Source of the DNA: an uncultured Cellulosilyticum sp.
GTDB lineage: Bacteria; Bacillota; Clostridia; Lachnospirales; Cellulosilyticaceae
DNA: 64,000 nucleotides
Assembly: GCA_934725855.1 (NCBI GenBank)
Contig: CAKVCL010000004.1
Location: forward strand, 62,001-126,000
Direction: 5' to 3'
In this document: piece by piece, positions 54,739-62,877 of the stretch
Layout: each line of letters starts with the position of its first letter
Numbering within the stretch: position 1 is the first letter of the stretch
The notes under the pieces: model-generated
What the model was told of the DNA's origin: nothing
The model's database searches: none
The model's input: only the letters and a program-made list of their open reading frames with translations
Program-made: the position numbers and the translations under genes

Positions 54739-55701
54739 ATGAATCAAGTAGATAAAGATTATTTAGCTATGTGTCAATATATATTAGAGCATGGCACTTT
54801 CAAAGAAGACCGCACTGGAACGGGAACCTATAGCGTCTTTGGTCAACAGTTACGTTTTAATCTTTCAAAAGGTTTTCCGCTGCTCACAACCAAACGCGTG
54901 CCTTTTCGCTTAATTGCTTCTGAACTTCTATGGTTCTTAAAAGGAGATACACGTCTTCGTTATTTACTTCAAAATAATAATCACATTTGGGATGAGTGGG
55001 GATTTAAAAAATGGATTTCTTCTAAAGACTACACAGGTCCCGATATGACAGACTTTGGTCGTCGTTGTCTTGTGGATGAAGCCTTTAATGAAGCTTATCA
55101 AAAGCAACTTGCCATTTATCAAGAAAAAGTATTAAATGATGATGCGTTTAATGAAACTTATGGTGATTTAGGAAATGTATACGGTAAACAATGGCGTCAG
55201 TGGGAAGGTCCAAATGGTAAAGTCTATGACCAGATTAAATGGGTTATTCATGAAATTAAAACCAATCCATCTTCAAGAAGACTCCTTGTTAATGCTTGGG
55301 ATGTAGCATCTGTTTATGAAGGGTTAATGGAATTACCTCCTTGTCATTTTTGTTTCCAATTTTATGTATTAGATGGCAAATTAAGCTGTATGTTTAATAT
55401 GCGTTCTAATGATGTTTTCTTAGGGCTACCATTTAATATTGCCTCTTATGCATTACTCACTCACTTAATTGCACATGAATGTGGATTAGAAGTAGGCGAC
55501 TTAGTTTATACGGGGGCAGATGTTCACATCTACTCTAACCATATAGAACAAGTCAAAGAGCAGCTCTCTAGAGAGCCTCGCCCACTTCCTACGCTTAAAA
55601 TTAATCCTAATAAAGCAAGTATCTTTGATTTTGAGCTTTCTGATTTTGAACTTGTTGGATATGATCCACATCCAGCCATTAAAGCACCTGTTGCTGTATA
55701 A
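54739..55701 (+). CDS. thyA: thymidylate synthase
   Basis: 320 residues, close to the longer Lactobacillus-type enzyme. It has the insertion near residues 90-140 that E. coli ThyA lacks. Methylates dUMP with methylene-tetrahydrofolate. Arg in EDRTGTGT, catalytic Cys in [10 protein letters not shown] near 208, [17 protein letters not shown] and DVHIYSNH are all present. AAGGAG site. Followed by dfrA, which regenerates tetrahydrofolate, 22 bp downstream: one functional operon. Confidence 0.98.
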   Translation: MNQVDKDYLAMCQYILEHGTFKEDRTGTGTYSVFGQQLRFNLSKGFPLLTTKRVPFRLIASELLWFLKGDTRLRYLLQNNNHIWDEWGFKKWISSKDYTGPDMTDFGRRCLVDEAFNEAYQKQLAIYQEKVLNDDAFNETYGDLGNVYGKQWRQWEGPNGKVYDQIKWVIHEIKTNPSSRRLLVNAWDVASVYEGLMELPPCHFCFQFYVLDGKLSCMFNMRSNDVFLGLPFNIASYALLTHLIAHECGLEVGDLVYTGADVHIYSNHIEQVKEQLSREPRPLPTLKINPNKASIFDFELSDFELVGYDPHPAIKAPVAV

Positions 55702-55723
55702 TATTTTGTGGGAGGATTAAACT

Positions 55724-56227
55724 ATGATTAAAATAATTGCTGCCGTTAGTAAAAATCTTCAAATTGGAAAAGATAATCAGCTGCCTTGGCATATTTCTGA
55801 AGACCTTAAGTATTTTAGAAAAGTAACAAGTGGGCAAGCGGTTCTCATGGGACGCAGAACTTTTGAAAGTATTGGCAAACCATTACCTAATAGACGAAAT
55901 ATCGTGCTTACTAGAAATACTGACTTTAATGTTGAGAGTAATGCCAAAAACAATACTGGAAGCATAGAGGTTGTTCACACGTTTGAAGAAGCCCTTGCCT
56001 TATGCAAAACTTTAGACCAAGTCTTTATCATTGGCGGGGGTGAGATTTATACTGCTTTCTTACCCTATGCAGATGAATTGTATCTTACACTGGTAGATAA
56101 AGAAATTGAGGGAGATACTGATTTTCCAGCCTTCAAAGCTGATTTTGAATGTATTAGGTCTACTCCAGGCGAAACAACTACCGAAGACGGTCATAGCTTT
56201 GCCTTTACTATTTGGACAAGAAAATAA
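55724..56227 (+). CDS. dfrA: dihydrofolate reductase
   Basis: 167 residues. NADPH-dependent reduction of dihydrofolate made by ThyA. Conserved IGKDNQLPWHISEDLKYFRKVT near 17-38, VLMGRRTFESIGKPLPNR near 45-62, and FIIGGGEIYTAFLPYADELYLT near 105-126. GGGAGG precedes the ATG. Second gene of the thyA-dfrA unit. Confidence 0.97.
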   Translation: MIKIIAAVSKNLQIGKDNQLPWHISEDLKYFRKVTSGQAVLMGRRTFESIGKPLPNRRNIVLTRNTDFNVESNAKNNTGSIEVVHTFEEALALCKTLDQVFIIGGGEIYTAFLPYADELYLTLVDKEIEGDTDFPAFKADFECIRSTPGETTTEDGHSFAFTIWTRK

Positions 56228-56246
56228 ATTGATTATGTTAAAAATA

Positions 56247-56361
56247 GGACTGTCGCATTAAGCATTTCAACTTATAAATATACAATCATTAAAGTCAATC
56301 CATTTGATTTTGCTTAATAAATTGTACATTTATCAGATATATGCTTTTAGCGCAACAGTCC
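56247..56361. repeat. 115-bp fold-back (MITE-like) element
   Basis: Ends GGACTGTCGCATTAAGCA and, inverted, GGACTGTTGCGCTAAAAGCA. The inner arms ATAAATATACAAT / ATTGTACATTTAT are also inverted, so most of the element folds on itself. No coding capacity. No clear target duplication. It lies just after dfrA and could also act as its terminator. Confidence 0.5.
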
Positions 56362-56417
56362 AATTTCTCTATTATTAATTAAAGCTTAATGTTTTAACTA
56401 ACCCTTTTACTTGATTT

Positions 56418-57206
56418 CTACCAACCTCCTGAAGAACCTCCTCCCTTTGAAGAGCCTCCTCCAAATCCACCATATCCACCTCCCCCTCTATTATTTCTGC
56501 CTCCACTAAATAAATTGCTCCAAAATAGAATTCTCCAAAGTCGTCCTCCATTAAAAAATAGATCAAAAAACAAAATACCCAAAATAAAAAGATATAACAC
56601 AGGACTTATGGCTGACTGTGAGGTTTGATTGACATTGACGGTTAAGGTCGTTTGTAAAGAATGCGTTAGCGTCACATTATATTCTCCTGCAATCTCATCA
56701 CAAAATTGACTGTATACCTGTGCCAATCCTTGTCCATAGTAACCCCTACTAAACGCAAAGCTCCCTAGTTCTTGCATAATCCGATTACTTAGGGCATCAG
56801 GAATGGCTCCTTCTAATCCTCTTCCTACTTCCACCCTCCACCTTTTATCTTGAACCGACAATAAAACAAGTAGTCCATTATCTTTACTCCCTTGCCCAAT
56901 GCCCCATTTTCTAAAAAGCGTATTGGCATAATCTTCTATGGGCACGCCATTAGTCGTATTGATTGTCACAATAACTGCCTCAGCTCCTGTTTTTTGTTCT
57001 AACTCTCTCCCTAAATTAATAATCCCAGTAGCACTATTTTGATCCACTATTTTTGCATAATCATTAAGGTATTTATACGAGGTAGGTCTAGGTACACTAA
57101 TTTGTGCTAGAACATGACTTAGATTTAGGCATAAGAGCAAGCAAATGATGCCTAATATCCCTATACATTTTTTTAACTTACCAAGAGAAACACATCGCTT
57201 ATTCAT
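56418..57206 (-). CDS. TPM domain protein with glycine-rich tail
   Basis: 262 residues. Signal or anchor helix (about 12-34), then a TPM domain (about 40-185: NDYAKIVDQNSATGIINLGRELEQKTGAEAVIVTINTT..., LLVLLSVQDKRWRVEVGRGLEGAIPD). A second helix lies near 200-218, and a Gly-rich tail of about 30 residues ends SSGGW. TPM/YgcG proteins may have phosphatase-like or assembly roles at the membrane; function is not firm. It overlaps lemA in a TAATG junction, a widespread pairing. Confidence 0.9.
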   Translation of the reverse strand: MNKRCVSLGKLKKCIGILGIICLLLCLNLSHVLAQISVPRPTSYKYLNDYAKIVDQNSATGIINLGRELEQKTGAEAVIVTINTTNGVPIEDYANTLFRKWGIGQGSKDNGLLVLLSVQDKRWRVEVGRGLEGAIPDALSNRIMQELGSFAFSRGYYGQGLAQVYSQFCDEIAGEYNVTLTHSLQTTLTVNVNQTSQSAISPVLYLFILGILFFDLFFNGGRLWRILFWSNLFSGGRNNRGGGGYGGFGGGSSKGGGSSGGW

Positions 57207-57778
57207 TATTTATTCCCAAAATCCACTACTGGGGCTGTGGCTGCATTTGGACTTGCTTCAAAAAATTCAGCTGGTTCAAATCCAAACGCATTACTTATGA
57301 TACTTGTTGGAAATCTTCTTCTCTTGGTGTTATATCTGGTTACTGCCCCATTATAATCTTGTCTTGCAATAGCTAATCTGTTTTCTGTTCCTTCTAATTG
57401 AACGGATAAATCTTGAAAGTTTTGATTAGACTTTAGCTCTGGATAATTTTCAACGACTACTAACAAGCGAGAAATTGCACTAGACAAATCACTATCCGCC
57501 GCTGCTTCTTCTTTTATATTATTAGCCCCTGATAAACGAGCCCTTGCATTTGCTATATCTGTAAAAATCTCTTTTTCCTGCGATGCATAACCTTGAACGG
57601 TATTTACAAGGTTTGGAATTAAATCCAAGCGTCTTTGAAGTTGTGTTTCAATATTGGCTCTAGCAACATCTACATTTTGCTGACTTTCTACAAGTCCATT
57701 ATAAATGCCTGCTATCCAGATAATAAAAATTAAAACAACTATCCCAATGCCAATTAGCCATTTCATACCTGACTTCAT
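57206..57778 (-). CDS. LemA family protein
   Basis: 190 residues from the chosen start. One N-terminal membrane helix (about 5-27) with the rest a helical bundle facing outward. NVDVARANIETQLQRRLDLIPNLVNTVQGY and RRFPTSIISNAFGFEPAEFFE are the family hallmarks. The frame opens at 57901, but AAAGGAG precedes the ATG at 57778. Role unknown; co-translated with the TPM protein. Confidence 0.93.
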   Translation of the reverse strand: MKSGMKWLIGIGIVVLIFIIWIAGIYNGLVESQQNVDVARANIETQLQRRLDLIPNLVNTVQGYASQEKEIFTDIANARARLSGANNIKEEAAADSDLSSAISRLLVVVENYPELKSNQNFQDLSVQLEGTENRLAIARQDYNGAVTRYNTKRRRFPTSIISNAFGFEPAEFFEASPNAATAPVVDFGNK

Positions 57779-57879
57779 AAGAATTCTCCTTTCGCTTTTT
57801 ATTTTTAGTATGCACGTATTGATCCACAAATATAGCGACAAAAATTTAGCAAAACCAATTTGCTCATTTTTAACCATAA

Positions 57880-57927
57880 AAAAAGAAACAGTCCCTATCA
57901 ACGGATTGTATAGGTTTACTGTTTCTT
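57880..57927 (-). terminator. terminator of the DEAD-box helicase gene
   Basis: Stem AAGAAACAGT / ACTGTTTCTT with inner CCTAT/ATAGG helix, followed by TTTTTTT on the minus strand, 49 bp after the helicase stop. Confidence 0.85.
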
Positions 57928-57976
57928 CTATTTATTAAAGATAATTTTTTAGTTTTCTTATGAGGGGTAAAACAGA

Positions 57977-59725
57977 CTATCTTTCTTCTCTAGATTTACT
58001 TTGTCTATAATTTGAACGACCTTCGTGGCGTCTTGAGCCTTCTTGACGTCTTGATTGTTTACGTCCTACTTGTCTTGCTCTACCATCTTGCTTTTTATTA
58101 GCGACTTCAATATTTACACGACGACCTTTAAGTGATTCACCTACTAGGCTTGTCATCACATCATCTAATTGATTTTTTGGTACTTCAAAGAATGAGAATT
58201 TATCTAGCATATCTACTCTACCAATTTCTTTTCCTTTAATACCAGATGTTGAAGCAATGAATTTAACAAGGTCAGATACTTGAATGTTGTCTTTACGACC
58301 AAGGTTGATGAATAATCTAACCATATCCCCATCCATTTTATTTATGTCAAAGTGACCGTTTCTTGTTAACTCTTCATCCGAAATATCTGTAGAAGCGCCC
58401 ATTACCATTTTATCCATCGCGATTTTAAGGAAGGCTGCTGCAACATCTAATGAATTTGAGAATTCTTCACTTTCTACATCACCAACTTCTTCAAGAATTC
58501 TTTCAATGTGGCTTACATAAGGATTTAATTTTCCTTGGTGAAGCACTTCTTTGACTTCGTCAATAATGCCTGAAAGTTTGTTTTCTTGAATGTCTTCAAT
58601 TGAAGGTGGTTTAATACATTTGATTTTTGATTTTGTATAACGTTGAATGTCACGAAGTTTAATCAGTTCTTTACCTGCTGCAAAAGTATAAGATACCCCT
58701 TGACGATTTGCACGACCTGTTCTTCCAATACGGTGAACATAGTATTCTTCATCACTTGGTACATCATAGTTAAATACTGCATCTACATCATCTACGTCAA
58801 TTCCACGCGCTGCAACGTCTGTTGCGATTAGGATATCAATTAAACCATGTCTAAAACGAGACATGACATTATCTCTTTGGAGTTGTTTCATATCACCATG
58901 TAATGATTCTGCACTATAGCCTCTTGCTTGAAGGTCTTTGCATAAATCATCTACACGTTTCTTTGTATTGCAGAATACAACAGATAACTTGAAGTTATTC
59001 GCATCAATTAAACGTGATAAAACTTCTACTTTATTACTTTCTCTTACTTCAAGATAGTATTGCTCAATAGTTGGTACCGTTAAAGCTTTGTGTACCACAT
59101 TAATTGTAACAGGGTCGTTTTGATATTTATTCGCAATGTCTAAGATTGCTGGTGCAAGTGTTGCTGAAAATAATACAAATTGACGTTTTTCTGGTACGCT
59201 CTCTAATATAACGTCAATATCTTCTCTAAAGCCCATGTTGAGCATTTCATCTGCTTCATCTAGGATAATCTTCTTAAGACCTTCTAACTTAAGGGTTTCT
59301 CTTCTTAAGTGATCCATGATTCTTCCTGGAGTCCCTACAATAATTTGAGGCTTCTTTTTAAGTGCTCTAAGCTGTCTATCAATTTGCTGACCACCATATA
59401 TTGGTAAAATACGTACGTCCTTTTTATATTTTGCAAGGGCAGACAGTTCTTCTGCTACTTGAATAACCAGTTCACGCGTAGGACAAAGAATGAGTACTTG
59501 AACTCTGCTGTCTTTTGTATCAATGCCTTCTACTGCTGGAATACCAAATGCACAAGTTTTACCCGTTCCCGTTGGCGCTTGAGCAATGATATCTTTTCCT
59601 TCTAAAATAACTGGAATTGCTTTGGCTTGAATAGGTGTTGTTTCCTCAAACCCCATATCTCCAGCCGCTCTAATAATTTCTTCCGATACTTCTAGTTGAC
59701 TAAATAATATACTTTCTATGACCAT
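57977..59725 (-). CDS. DEAD-box ATP-dependent RNA helicase with DbpA-type RNA-binding domain
   Basis: 582 residues. Q motif and APTGTGKT near 45-52, PTRELVIQV, DEAD near 155, SAT, and HRIGRTGR near 330 make a complete helicase core. Residues about 455-535 form a DbpA/CsdA RNA-binding domain (VRLFINLGRKDNIQVSDLVKFI...IEVANKK), and the tail is Arg/Ser/Gln-rich. The layout matches CshA/DeaD helicases used in ribosome assembly, RNA decay and cold growth. The ATG has AGAGG only two bases upstream, an unusually tight spacing with no better in-frame start. Confidence 0.95.
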   Translation of the reverse strand: MVIESILFSQLEVSEEIIRAAGDMGFEETTPIQAKAIPVILEGKDIIAQAPTGTGKTCAFGIPAVEGIDTKDSRVQVLILCPTRELVIQVAEELSALAKYKKDVRILPIYGGQQIDRQLRALKKKPQIIVGTPGRIMDHLRRETLKLEGLKKIILDEADEMLNMGFREDIDVILESVPEKRQFVLFSATLAPAILDIANKYQNDPVTINVVHKALTVPTIEQYYLEVRESNKVEVLSRLIDANNFKLSVVFCNTKKRVDDLCKDLQARGYSAESLHGDMKQLQRDNVMSRFRHGLIDILIATDVAARGIDVDDVDAVFNYDVPSDEEYYVHRIGRTGRANRQGVSYTFAAGKELIKLRDIQRYTKSKIKCIKPPSIEDIQENKLSGIIDEVKEVLHQGKLNPYVSHIERILEEVGDVESEEFSNSLDVAAAFLKIAMDKMVMGASTDISDEELTRNGHFDINKMDGDMVRLFINLGRKDNIQVSDLVKFIASTSGIKGKEIGRVDMLDKFSFFEVPKNQLDDVMTSLVGESLKGRRVNIEVANKKQDGRARQVGRKQSRRQEGSRRHEGRSNYRQSKSREER

Positions 59726-59992
59726 TACCTCTACAATCTATATAAATTTATAAGTGAAATCCGATTTTAATTAATTTCCTTACACACTATATTGAATGAT
59801 ACTACAAATTCCATAAAATCACAACCTGTAAATTGTTCCTATTGCTAGTAAATACGTTTTTTTCTCCAACTTCTGCACCTTATTATTAGTGAAAAAAAAG
59901 ATATAGTTTTACCTATATCCCTTGGGTATTTTATCTATTATTTACCATATATTTTCTCCACTTTAGATTAATTCTATACGATATCATTAAAA

Positions 59993-60976
59993 TTATTCTT
60001 CTAAATTATATTTTTCAATTGCCCTTTTCAATCGCTCTTTTATAACTTCTTTTATTTCTACAGGTTCAAGTACTTTGGCATAAGGCCCATAGGATAAAAG
60101 ATACCCATATAACCACTCATCTTTTGGATAATTCATGCTGACTATAAAGCTTCCATCTTCTCTTTTTATCACCTGAGTTTCTTCGAATTCATCAAATACC
60201 CTGTAGGCTTGTGACGCCTCAATCCATAACTTAATCGGCTCATATAACCAACGTCTATCATTAGCCTGATTATTATTTTTAAGCCCATCACTTGCTACAC
60301 TTTCCTTGATGTCAGTTTCCTCTATAGATGATTTTATAGTCTCTTTTTCTACCTCTTCTTGATATTTAAATCGCTCAAAACTTTCCTCTAAACAGATCAA
60401 ATTTCGAATGCGTTTTAGCTTAAAAAATCTCATTTGTTTTCTAACATGACAATAGCCTTTAACATACCAATTTCTTGCTTTAAAACAAAGCTGCAAAGGG
60501 TCAACTATTCTACTTACTTTTTCCATATTGGCATTATAGTAATCAAACTCAATCAATTTGCTGCTTAATATAGCCCCTTTAATCCTTTCAAACTTTTCTT
60601 TTTCCCCATCATCCCAGCTTCCAAAATCCACATTAATCCATTCAATCTCTTCTTCTCCAAATAAAGCATTTAACTTACCTAAGACTTCGTTTTGAGGCAT
60701 ATAAGGAGTCGCTTCGATTCCTTGCAGGGCAGCAATAATTTCTTTTTTTTCACTACTGCTTAGATAAGATTTATTAAGGATGAAGTTATCTAATAGACTA
60801 ATCCCTCCCCCTTTGCCTTTATTGGTGTAAATAGGCACTCCTGCTTCGCATAAACTTTCAATATCTCTATAAATTGTCCTAGTAGACACCTCAAACCGCT
60901 GTGCAAGTTCTTTAGCTGTGATTTGCTTCTTATTTAATAGTATGTATACAATCTCAAATAAACGATTAATTTGCAT
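59993..60976 (-). CDS. HTH/WYL-domain transcriptional regulator (YafY-like)
   Basis: 327 residues. N-terminal HTH (ITAKELAQRFEVSTRTIYRDIESL, about 19-42), then a WYL domain (about 140-220, IVDPLQLCFKARNWYVKGYC) and a WCX extension at the C-terminus. WYL domains sense ligands, often nucleic-acid or nucleotide species. It follows the MBL-fold gene by 24 bp, so the pair is probably co-transcribed. An Asn/Asp-rich insertion near residues 220-240 is less conserved. Confidence 0.92.
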   Translation of the reverse strand: MQINRLFEIVYILLNKKQITAKELAQRFEVSTRTIYRDIESLCEAGVPIYTNKGKGGGISLLDNFILNKSYLSSSEKKEIIAALQGIEATPYMPQNEVLGKLNALFGEEEIEWINVDFGSWDDGEKEKFERIKGAILSSKLIEFDYYNANMEKVSRIVDPLQLCFKARNWYVKGYCHVRKQMRFFKLKRIRNLICLEESFERFKYQEEVEKETIKSSIEETDIKESVASDGLKNNNQANDRRWLYEPIKLWIEASQAYRVFDEFEETQVIKREDGSFIVSMNYPKDEWLYGYLLSYGPYAKVLEPVEIKEVIKERLKRAIEKYNLEE

Positions 60977-61000
60977 ATGTTATCCCCTTTACTATGCACC

Positions 61001-61636
61001 TTATGAATCCCCAAATAATTCATCTCTCATAACGGGCGTTCCATGTGCCATGCACACCCATTTAAAAGGATAAGCATTTAGCTTTTCTATCGATTTAAAA
61101 AGCTTAGCGGTATCCCAATTCATCTTCACTGGATAAGGAATACATAGTCCGTCTTTTTCCTCAACTAAATCCCCTGCAAAAAGCACCTCATCATAAATAA
61201 GACATATATGCCCCTCGGTATGTCCTGGTGTTTCTACCACTTCTAATCCATCTACTGTATTTCCGTCTCTTAGCGGTTTCATTTCCTTTATATTTTTTAC
61301 ACTTACGAGCTTGGATAAGTATTTTTTAATGCCTTGTCTTTCCTTCTGGCCTAATATGTAAGGAATCTCTTCAATTCCAGCCCATACCGTCGCACCCGTT
61401 AACTTTTGAAAAAACTGTAAGTTTCCTATATGGTCTATATCTCCATGAGTGAGCACAATATGTTTAATATATTCTAGTGGTATTTTTTCCTCAGTTAATT
61501 CATTCAGTATTGCTCGCCTCATAAATATTAATCCCGTGTCAATAAGTACCATTTCTTTTTCTCTAATCTTTACAAGATAGCAGTAAGCACCTTTTGTAGC
61601 TTCTAATAAATACACCCTACTTGTAATTTTCTTCAT
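61001..61636 (-). CDS. MBL-fold metallo-hydrolase
   Basis: 211 residues from the chosen start. Metal motif LTHGDIDHIGN near 58-68, later His in ETPGHTEGH, Asp in LFAGDLV and His in MAHGTPV. The second motif position is Asp (HGDIDH) rather than the common His, a variant seen in part of the family. Substrate unknown. The ATG at 61636 follows GAGAGGAATA; the frame opens at 61687. Precedes a WYL regulator in the same unit. Confidence 0.9.
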   Translation of the reverse strand: MKKITSRVYLLEATKGAYCYLVKIREKEMVLIDTGLIFMRRAILNELTEEKIPLEYIKHIVLTHGDIDHIGNLQFFQKLTGATVWAGIEEIPYILGQKERQGIKKYLSKLVSVKNIKEMKPLRDGNTVDGLEVVETPGHTEGHICLIYDEVLFAGDLVEEKDGLCIPYPVKMNWDTAKLFKSIEKLNAYPFKWVCMAHGTPVMRDELFGDS

Positions 61637-61765
61637 ACTTATTCCTCTCTCCCTTTTTAATGAACAGAAAAAAGTCTTATATCTCATAATTATTACCTAT
61701 TATAACACAATAATCTCTATAACATAGGTTTTATACTTTAAGCAAATTCAAACAATTCTGTACAA

Positions 61766-61811
61766 CGCAAAATCCCCATTACTGAGTTAACCCAGTAATG
61801 GGGATTTTGCG
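61766..61811. terminator. 19-bp perfect inverted repeat, terminator-like
   Basis: CGCAAAATCCCCATTACTG / CAGTAATGGGGATTTTGCG around AGTTAACC. Only four T residues follow the GC part of the stem, so it is not a strong terminator. It lies 94 bp downstream of the frameshifted relic at 61905 and may be its terminator. Confidence 0.5.
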
Positions 61812-61904
61812 GTTGTCACTTTGCTAGTACACATATGCTTAACGCTTAATGGTACGCTTATCATTATACTATAAATTTGCCAGTTACAACAGTCTTATCT
61901 TTTT

Positions 61905-62122
61905 TTATTTACGTTTTAAGTCATTTGGGGTAGAAACTGGAGCATTTGTCATACAATCAATATACTCTTCTGTAATGTATGTACTAGTAACAGGTCGTTT
62001 CCTTTTGTCATCAGTATCTCCAAAAAAGTTCCTAATGACTTAGGAATTTTTCCCTGTATTTTTATAATCTGCCTTACAGGTGGCGAGAAATATTTTTTAT
62101 ATTGAATTATTCCAATTTTCAT
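61905..62122 (-). pseudogene. frameshifted small gene relic
   Basis: On the minus strand a frame starting ATG at 62122 reads MKIGIIQYKKYFSPPVRQ... up to a six-T run (62027-62022). A second frame then reads FFGDTDDKRKRPV... to a stop at 61905. One extra T would join both into a single 73-residue protein. The composition of both halves looks protein-like. No strong ribosome site precedes the ATG, and I do not recognise the family. A sequencing error in the homopolymer is an alternative. Confidence 0.35.
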
Positions 62123-62130
62123 TGTATTAT
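62102..62130 (+). promoter_or_regulatory. sigma-A promoter of the flavin-split-barrel gene
   Basis: TTGAAT (62102-62107), 17-bp spacer, TATTAT (62125-62130), 30 bp before the start codon. Confidence 0.65.
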
Positions 62131-62159
62131 ACCAATAAAAAATGAAAGGACAATTGAAC

Positions 62160-62633
62160 ATGAGAAGAAAAGATAGAGAAGTGACGGGTTTACATGAAAT
62201 AAAAGAAATTATTGATATGAATAAAACAGTATGTATCGCAATGATAGATCAAGATATGCCTTATGTGCTTCCTATGAGTTATGGCTATGAATTAGTTAAT
62301 AATGAGCTCATCTTATATTTACATTGTGCAAAAGAAGGAAGAAAAATTGATATATTAAATATCAACAATAATGTATGCTTTACCATTTTTAATGAAGGAA
62401 CACCTATCTATGCAGAAATACCTTGCAACTCAGGTTATTATTTCTCTAGCATTATTGGAAACGGAAAAGTGGAATGGATTAATGAGAGTGAAGAAAAGAA
62501 AAAAGCATTAAAAATTATGTTTAAGCATCAATCAGGTCAAGATGTTGAATTTCATGAAAAGCAAGCAGATAGCGTATGCGTATTTAAAATAGTTTCTGAT
62601 GATTTTTCTGCCAAAAAGAAAGCTATGAAATAA
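62160..62633 (+). CDS. pyridoxamine 5'-phosphate oxidase family protein (NimA-like)
   Basis: 157 residues from the chosen start. RRKDREVTGLHEIKEIIDMNKTVCIAMIDQDMPYVLPMSYGYELVNNELILYLHCAKEGRKIDIL is the FMN-binding split-barrel pattern of NimA/YwnA-like proteins, followed by CFTIFNEG and a C-terminal strand. Such proteins are flavin or haem binders, and NimA members reduce nitroimidazoles; no role can be fixed here. AAAGGA precedes the ATG at 62160. Confidence 0.87.
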   Translation: MRRKDREVTGLHEIKEIIDMNKTVCIAMIDQDMPYVLPMSYGYELVNNELILYLHCAKEGRKIDILNINNNVCFTIFNEGTPIYAEIPCNSGYYFSSIIGNGKVEWINESEEKKKALKIMFKHQSGQDVEFHEKQADSVCVFKIVSDDFSAKKKAMK

Positions 62634-62644
62634 TTAGCTTATAT

Positions 62645-62688
62645 AAAAATACACCGGCATGTAATAAATTACATACCGGTGTATTTTT
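62645..62688. terminator. bidirectional terminator between flavin gene and tRNA-Leu
   Basis: AAAAATACACCGGCATGTAAT / ATTACATACCGGTGTATTTTT stem with one mismatched or wobble pair. Confidence 0.9.
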
Positions 62689-62692
62689 GTTA

Positions 62693-62774
62693 TGCGGGCG
62701 AAGGGAGTCGAACCCTTACACCTCGCGGCGCTAGATCCTAAGTCTAGTGCGTCTGCCAATTCCGCCACGCCCGC
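62693..62774 (-). tRNA. tRNA-Leu (anticodon UAG)
   Basis: 82-nt class II tRNA: acceptor GCGGGCG/CGCCCGC, discriminator A, D-arm with GGAATTGGCAGACG, anticodon loop CTTAGGA (anticodon TAG, followed by G37), a long variable arm and T-loop GGTTCGACTCC. CCA is not encoded. Confidence 0.97.
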
Positions 62775-62877
62775 CTGACACTTGATTATAATACCAGAAA
62801 GTATCAGGCTCGTCTAGTGTTTTTTTGAAAAAATGCTAGAAATTTATTCTAGAACGCTATTTTCGCTCGCATCTTGC

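Noticed and set aside
61849..62043. 64-residue plus-strand ORF
   Set aside because: No ribosome site and hydrophobic random composition; it is the shadow of the minus-strand relic and of AT-rich sequence.
62645..62688. Repeat or att-site next to tRNA-Leu
   Set aside because: The inverted repeat beside the tRNA is a terminator; there is no integrase or direct repeat of the tRNA 3' end in the window.
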